Shown in pieces: positions 61,101-64,000 of a stretch of DNA of 64,000 nucleotides (the first letter of the stretch is position 1; the number at the start of each line of letters is the position of its first letter). Below the pieces are notes generated by a model. The model saw nothing but the letters and a program-made list of their open reading frames with translations, was not told the origin of the DNA and searched no databases. Both the position numbers and the translations under genes were made by a program. This stretch comes from a virus, in the IMG/VR virus record IMGVR_UViG_3300030090_003700, positions 1 through 64,000 of that record, one strand, 5' to 3'.

Positions 61101-63389
61101 ACGTGGAATTGGGATATAGCTAATAGCTCTGGAAGTTCTCCTTCTAATAAAATGCAATTAAACTCTTCTGGTAATCTTACTGTTGCAGGAAATATTATAT
61201 TAGGTGATGGTCAGTATATACACCTTGGTGATAATCCAGATCTTAAAATATATCACAACGGATCACATAGCTTTATACAAGATACAGGTGCAGGTGATTT
61301 AAGATTTTTAGGAAGTACAATTAGATTACAAAGTACAACAGAAGAAAACATGCTTGTAGCTACTCCAGATGCAGGTGTAACACTCTACTATAATAACTCA
61401 GCTAAATTTGAAACTTATAACGCTGGTGTTGGAGTAACAGGTAGTGCTTATTTAACATCTGGTAACCATATACATTTTGATAATGGCGTAAGTAATAATT
61501 ACTATGTAAGAAAAACAGGTACTACATTAGAATTTAAAACAGGTGGTAGTTATAACTTTTTATCTGGTAATGCAGATTTTGCAGGTACTTTACAATGGGG
61601 TAATGGAAAAGCTATTTTAACCTATGGTAGTGATAGAGGAATTATAAGAGCAGATCAGGTTTTAGAACTTCAAACAAACGCAACAAGCTCTCCCACAGCA
61701 GCGCTAACCCTAGATACATCTCAAAATGCAACTTTTGCAGGTGGTATTTCATATGCTGGCACTTTAACTTCTACGGGATCAACAACAATACCTATATATG
61801 CTAGAAGCACCTCTAACGTATCTTATATACAAATACAAAATAGTGCTACTGGTTCTAATAGTGGCAATGATGGTTTAACTGTTGGTGTAAACGGAACTGC
61901 TGCTTATGTATGGAATAGAGAACAAGCTAATTTATATTTAGGAACAAATGATACTACAGCAGTAACTATTGATTCGTCACAAAATGCAACTTTTGCTGGT
62001 AATGTGTATATAGATGGGGATGATATATACTTAGGAGACGAAGAAACTCGTATAAAAACATATTCTACTTATTTAGGAATATTTGCAGCTGGAGGATCTG
62101 CTAAAGATGTAAAAGCCAAATCATTAACACTAACAAATGATTTTAATAATTCTGCTCCAACAAATGGGCTTTATGTTCAGGGAGATGCTAATTTTGGAGC
62201 TGATGTAACTATTGGTACTACTAGCTCAACTAAAGCATTAAAATTACCAAATAATAGTGAAATACAATTATTTAACACTAATGATGATAATAAGTTTACT
62301 ATTAGAAATATTGGTTCTGCTCAAAATACTTTTGCTATTGAAACCAACGATGGTACAGATGCATTAACTATTTCTTCTCTTGGTAATGCAACTTTTGCGG
62401 GTGATATATTAGTAAACACTGCAACATCAGGTAGATATATTCAAATTGATCATAGTGATGATAGTTTAAAATTAGCTGATAATAATAAAATAAAAATAGG
62501 TACTAGTAATGATTTACAAATATATCACGAAGGTACAGATTCTATAATACAAAATTATACAGGAAGTATTTATGTTGATAATAATGCTGATAACCAAGAT
62601 ATTGTATTTAGATGTGATGATGGGTCTGGTGGTCTTGCTACATATTTTAGAGTTGATGGTAGCGAAGTTGAAACTGGATTTCTAAAAACAACACATCATT
62701 ACGATAACATACAAGCAAGATTTGGTGATTCAGGAGATTTAAGAATATACCACGATGGTAGTAATAGTTATATAAGTGATACAGGAACAGGAGATTTATT
62801 TATAAAAGCATCAAATGATATATACTTACAAGGTGCAAATAATGAATTTATGGCTGAGTTTTCAGAAAATGGCTCAGTAGATTTATATTATAATGGCAGC
62901 AAAAAGTTTGAAACTACCGCCTCGGGTATTTCTGTTACTAATGGAATTACATTAGGCGGAACTGTTGCAGCAAGAACTATACCTTATGTAATACACACGG
63001 GATGGGGTGATGATACATCAACTACAGCAAATAAAATTATACCATTAGGTAATTCAGTTACTGAGCAAAATGTTTCTGCTGCTGATGGGCAACATTTCTT
63101 TATTGCGCCTTATAATGGTAAAGTTCAAAAAATTATTATGAAAAATGTAGCTGGAACATTAAGTTCAAGTTTTACAACTGAATTAAAGCTTTATATAAAT
63201 GGTGCTAATGTAACAAGCAGTGGTGAATTAACAGCTTCAAGCAGTGCAATAACATGGGAACCAAGCTCTTCAAATACATTTAGTGCTGCTGATGAAATAT
63301 CATTAGTATATCAAAAAAGTGCAACAAGTAAGTATTGGAGAGAAGTTTCATTAACAATGGTATTAACAATGAACGGACAAGATATATAA
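58152..63389 (+). CDS. Giant tail fibre protein with repeats
   Basis: 1745 residues, Asn/Gly/Thr/Asp-rich. N-terminus LHDLNIHGAGQIQFRTTAGA and KIDQNGNDLVLSN, then repeated units such as 'LTLDTSQNATFAG' (five variants) and 'DLKIYHNGSHSFIQDTGAGD' (three variants, last third). The C-terminal ~120 residues form a separate domain (YVIHTGWGDDTSTTANKI; REVSLTMVLTMNG), the probable receptor-binding tip. Similar repeat fibres occur in marine cyanophages. Repeats make the gene a likely site of recombination. Confidence 0.7.
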   Translation: MAEFLHDLNIHGAGQIQFRTTAGANAGKIDQNGNDLVLSNAVGDIIIGNGSDDVFIGDGTNAVDIRFEQNMAIFADSSSTKTLTLGGSNTSLILESPTFNGTVTLGATTINNKLTFTTGTGYIVFDYEPSTGSNAEYSSEVPLLKVDHAGTEKTILSRLTNNAALAIGNDDTVAIVAGDTKAVIKDNWNYPNENVLFAAEGGFYAFGFPDNNVTWANRNVFQFRSESATASNNGLYIGDGGQTQFIDLDRNLKNIGTISSTGDVTITNGNIIFSSQYGIRFTDANTRIYTNTDSPEDLLVEADQDLLLTPDRYVGVNTTTPASVLHINTGSGTQNSNTVIIDRAGSSDYSGVSFATAGTVDWSIGQNSAGTFEVYEDGQDAQTRLTIASGGNATFAGDIAVGPKSNATVQVSESGNSTVKMLAGSVGRVGTYSNHNLNLMVNSNTALTLDTSQDALFASDVAVTAKLAVGATSVHASYDLYNQGTFYSNGAATINADLTVDAGSISISGDGSNAVTLTESGSGDFTIDAADDIRLDAGGGDIVLRDDGSEYARLTNESQTLVIKASTNDMDIKFNGFDNGTGITALKLDMSNAGEGQFNNSIRVPGEITKAGSTTFSIDLKDHSNYTWLRNEPGQWSFQSGTSGDDWTQSWQIYVPNVDSDGGNATFVELGQRHTNDTTGEFKGVKIVKRTGSGVVDGDFQAGATTVSDLTVTGNLTITGDINSYNVTDLDVSDKTITIGKGQTEANSGGSGIIVDGSSASILWDESNDTWDLNKGLDVAGNIHAQSNLSASGTLTINGHSTLGNATSDTTTINGSTILNKKAASGNTNIAIAQLKTADGSTTWNIGGSNTSYNDFMIWAPDKGVGNYFQINKSSGQVKIGADTSGSDLIVYGNATGERMFWDASESNLTINHDTDDAGLEIYTVASAQPTTHQVKIGRDNGQYLGIRVDDGRSYFVHRQDESGGSDNHHQSNQIWTDGGGTHTWNWDIANSSGSSPSNKMQLNSSGNLTVAGNIILGDGQYIHLGDNPDLKIYHNGSHSFIQDTGAGDLRFLGSTIRLQSTTEENMLVATPDAGVTLYYNNSAKFETYNAGVGVTGSAYLTSGNHIHFDNGVSNNYYVRKTGTTLEFKTGGSYNFLSGNADFAGTLQWGNGKAILTYGSDRGIIRADQVLELQTNATSSPTAALTLDTSQNATFAGGISYAGTLTSTGSTTIPIYARSTSNVSYIQIQNSATGSNSGNDGLTVGVNGTAAYVWNREQANLYLGTNDTTAVTIDSSQNATFAGNVYIDGDDIYLGDEETRIKTYSTYLGIFAAGGSAKDVKAKSLTLTNDFNNSAPTNGLYVQGDANFGADVTIGTTSSTKALKLPNNSEIQLFNTNDDNKFTIRNIGSAQNTFAIETNDGTDALTISSLGNATFAGDILVNTATSGRYIQIDHSDDSLKLADNNKIKIGTSNDLQIYHEGTDSIIQNYTGSIYVDNNADNQDIVFRCDDGSGGLATYFRVDGSEVETGFLKTTHHYDNIQARFGDSGDLRIYHDGSNSYISDTGTGDLFIKASNDIYLQGANNEFMAEFSENGSVDLYYNGSKKFETTASGISVTNGITLGGTVAARTIPYVIHTGWGDDTSTTANKIIPLGNSVTEQNVSAADGQHFFIAPYNGKVQKIIMKNVAGTLSSSFTTELKLYINGANVTSSGELTASSSAITWEPSSSNTFSAADEISLVYQKSATSKYWREVSLTMVLTMNGQDI
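61225..62950 (+). repeat. Repeated fibre modules (DLKIYHNGS type)
   Basis: Three modules, near 61225-61440, 62500-62600 and 62725-62950, share 'DL.IYH.G..S.I.D..G' and, in two of them, 'V.LYYN.S.KFET...G..V'. Divergence between copies is high, so duplication is old. Further short 'NATFAG' units lie near 59330, 61725, 61980 and 62385. Confidence 0.65.
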
Positions 63390-63392
63390 ATT

Positions 63393-63887
63393 ATGGGATA
63401 TTGGGAAAATTTAAATACAGATGAATTAAACATTAAAACTGACGGAAAAGTTAGATATGTTAATGGTGGATTAGAGCTAGTTCCTTGGATAGAAGGAACA
63501 GATGATCCTATATATACAGGGTGCATATCCGATTTATTAGAATTAGATTGGACAGGTTATCAATTATATTTAGTAGGAGGAGTTTTAGAAGGATGGAGAA
63601 CAACAGATATTGATATATGTATAACAGGAACAGTACAAAATAATTTATCTAGCTTAATGGAGCAAGCAGAAAAACTAGGACCATTTGATTTGTATTATGT
63701 AAAATCATTAGAAGAAATTAGCGATCAAACAAGCAGGGTATGGGAATTTGCAAAACATAAAGATAAAAAAGGTTCTAAAACTGAGAGATGGCATGGGCAA
63801 TGGAAAAGCGACGGTTTATTTTGGATGTGTGAAAAATTTCCAGATAAAGGTAGAACTTATGATGCACAGCCTTTACTGTTAAATTAA
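63393..63887 (+). CDS. Nucleotidyltransferase-like protein
   Basis: 164 residues. YLVGGVLEGWRTTDIDICIT has the pol-beta superfamily signature: Gly62-Gly63, then the acidic pair Asp72 and Asp74 (D-x-D) that binds metals. A third acidic residue is not certain. Such small enzymes transfer nucleotides to proteins, RNAs or antibiotics, and can be toxins or regulators. In this place it follows the fibre genes by 3 bp. Activity and substrate are unknown. Confidence 0.6.
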   Translation: MGYWENLNTDELNIKTDGKVRYVNGGLELVPWIEGTDDPIYTGCISDLLELDWTGYQLYLVGGVLEGWRTTDIDICITGTVQNNLSSLMEQAEKLGPFDLYYVKSLEEISDQTSRVWEFAKHKDKKGSKTERWHGQWKSDGLFWMCEKFPDKGRTYDAQPLLLN

Positions 63888-63898
63888 TAAAAGTAAAA

Positions 63899-63917
63899 AT
63901 TACGTAAAATACGTAAT
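63899..63917. promoter_or_regulatory. Perfect inverted repeat before the last gene
   Basis: ATTACGTA and TACGTAAT flank AAA, 38 bp before an ATG and 12 bp after the previous stop. No T-run follows. An operator or promoter element is possible. It shares the TTACGTA core with the palindrome at 47677. Confidence 0.5.
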
Positions 63918-63954
63918 GATATAAACATAGTAATAACAATTAAAATTAAATTTT

Positions 63955-64000
63955 ATGGCAAAGAAAACAGATGATTTAAAAATCACAGACGAAGAATTAC
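63955..64000 (+). CDS. Truncated gene at the right edge
   Basis: ATG at 63955 opens MAKKTDDLKITDEEL and runs off the window. Only 15 residues are visible; acidic/polar, helical. A 67-bp gap with an inverted repeat separates it from the previous gene, so it may begin a transcription unit. Confidence 0.6.
   Translation, partial: MAKKTDDLKITDEEL

Overview
The window reads as a large part of a lytic, short-tailed (podovirus-like) phage of a marine-type Bacteroidota, probably a flavobacterium. The DNA is AT-rich (about 30% GC in most genes, by hand counts). Shine-Dalgarno sites are essentially absent before starts, as in Bacteroidota. Three phage genes carry signal peptides of the flavobacterial kind that end just before a Gln (26357, 27836, 52260). 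The virion genes are podoviral: terminase, portal, scaffold and capsid, then a beta-rich connector or nozzle set and internal 'ejection' proteins including one of 2696 residues. I see no sheath, baseplate or tape-measure gene, and no integrase or repressor.

Layout. (1) 1-30.2 kb, + strand: a double GroES-like protein, terminase, portal, scaffold, major capsid, connectors, nozzle, internal proteins, a group of tiny Lys/Cys-rich proteins, secreted and outer-membrane proteins, and a lysis block (lipoprotein, M15 peptidase, SNase-like nuclease, holin). It ends at a hairpin near 30.2 kb that also faces the convergent minus-strand genes. (2) 30.2-47.0 kb, - strand: early/middle genes, transcribed leftward from about 47 kb. 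They include many small proteins, a tRNA, a large structured noncoding RNA candidate, a DNA-binding protein and a sigma factor. These are followed by ERF annealing protein plus RecE-like exonuclease, SSB, T7-type primase-helicase, thymidylate synthase, MazG proteins and class I ribonucleotide reductase. No DNA polymerase gene is visible. (3) 47.0-47.4 kb: divergent noncoding region. (4) 47.4-64 kb, + strand: a phage GroEL/GroES pair, a winged-helix-like protein, an HExxH protein, conserved small basic proteins, a second holin, a tail fibre/spike cluster of about 10 kb, a nucleotidyltransferase-like protein and a truncated gene at the right edge.

How it works together. The minus-strand block would reprogram transcription (sigma factor), make nucleotides (RNR, ThyA, MazG) and replicate and recombine DNA. 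A ~40-bp motif lies just before at least seven minus-strand genes and is the best candidate for a promoter class. The plus-strand blocks build and fold the particle, with chaperonins next to structural genes, and lyse the cell.

Most interesting: a ~470-nt GC-rich noncoding stretch (43533-44004) whose ends pair with each other and which carries many hairpins. It sits directly 5' of an initiator-like tRNA-Met. This resembles the setting of the giant phage RNAs GOLLD and ROOL, but I could not match it to either. Two more GC-rich noncoding islands (46.0-46.27 and 47.09-47.32 kb) share a TGCTATAC repeat. Other notable points are the 2696-residue virion protein with zincin and HAD motifs, a GC-rich recoded patch in the terminase gene, and a phage-encoded outer-membrane-like protein.
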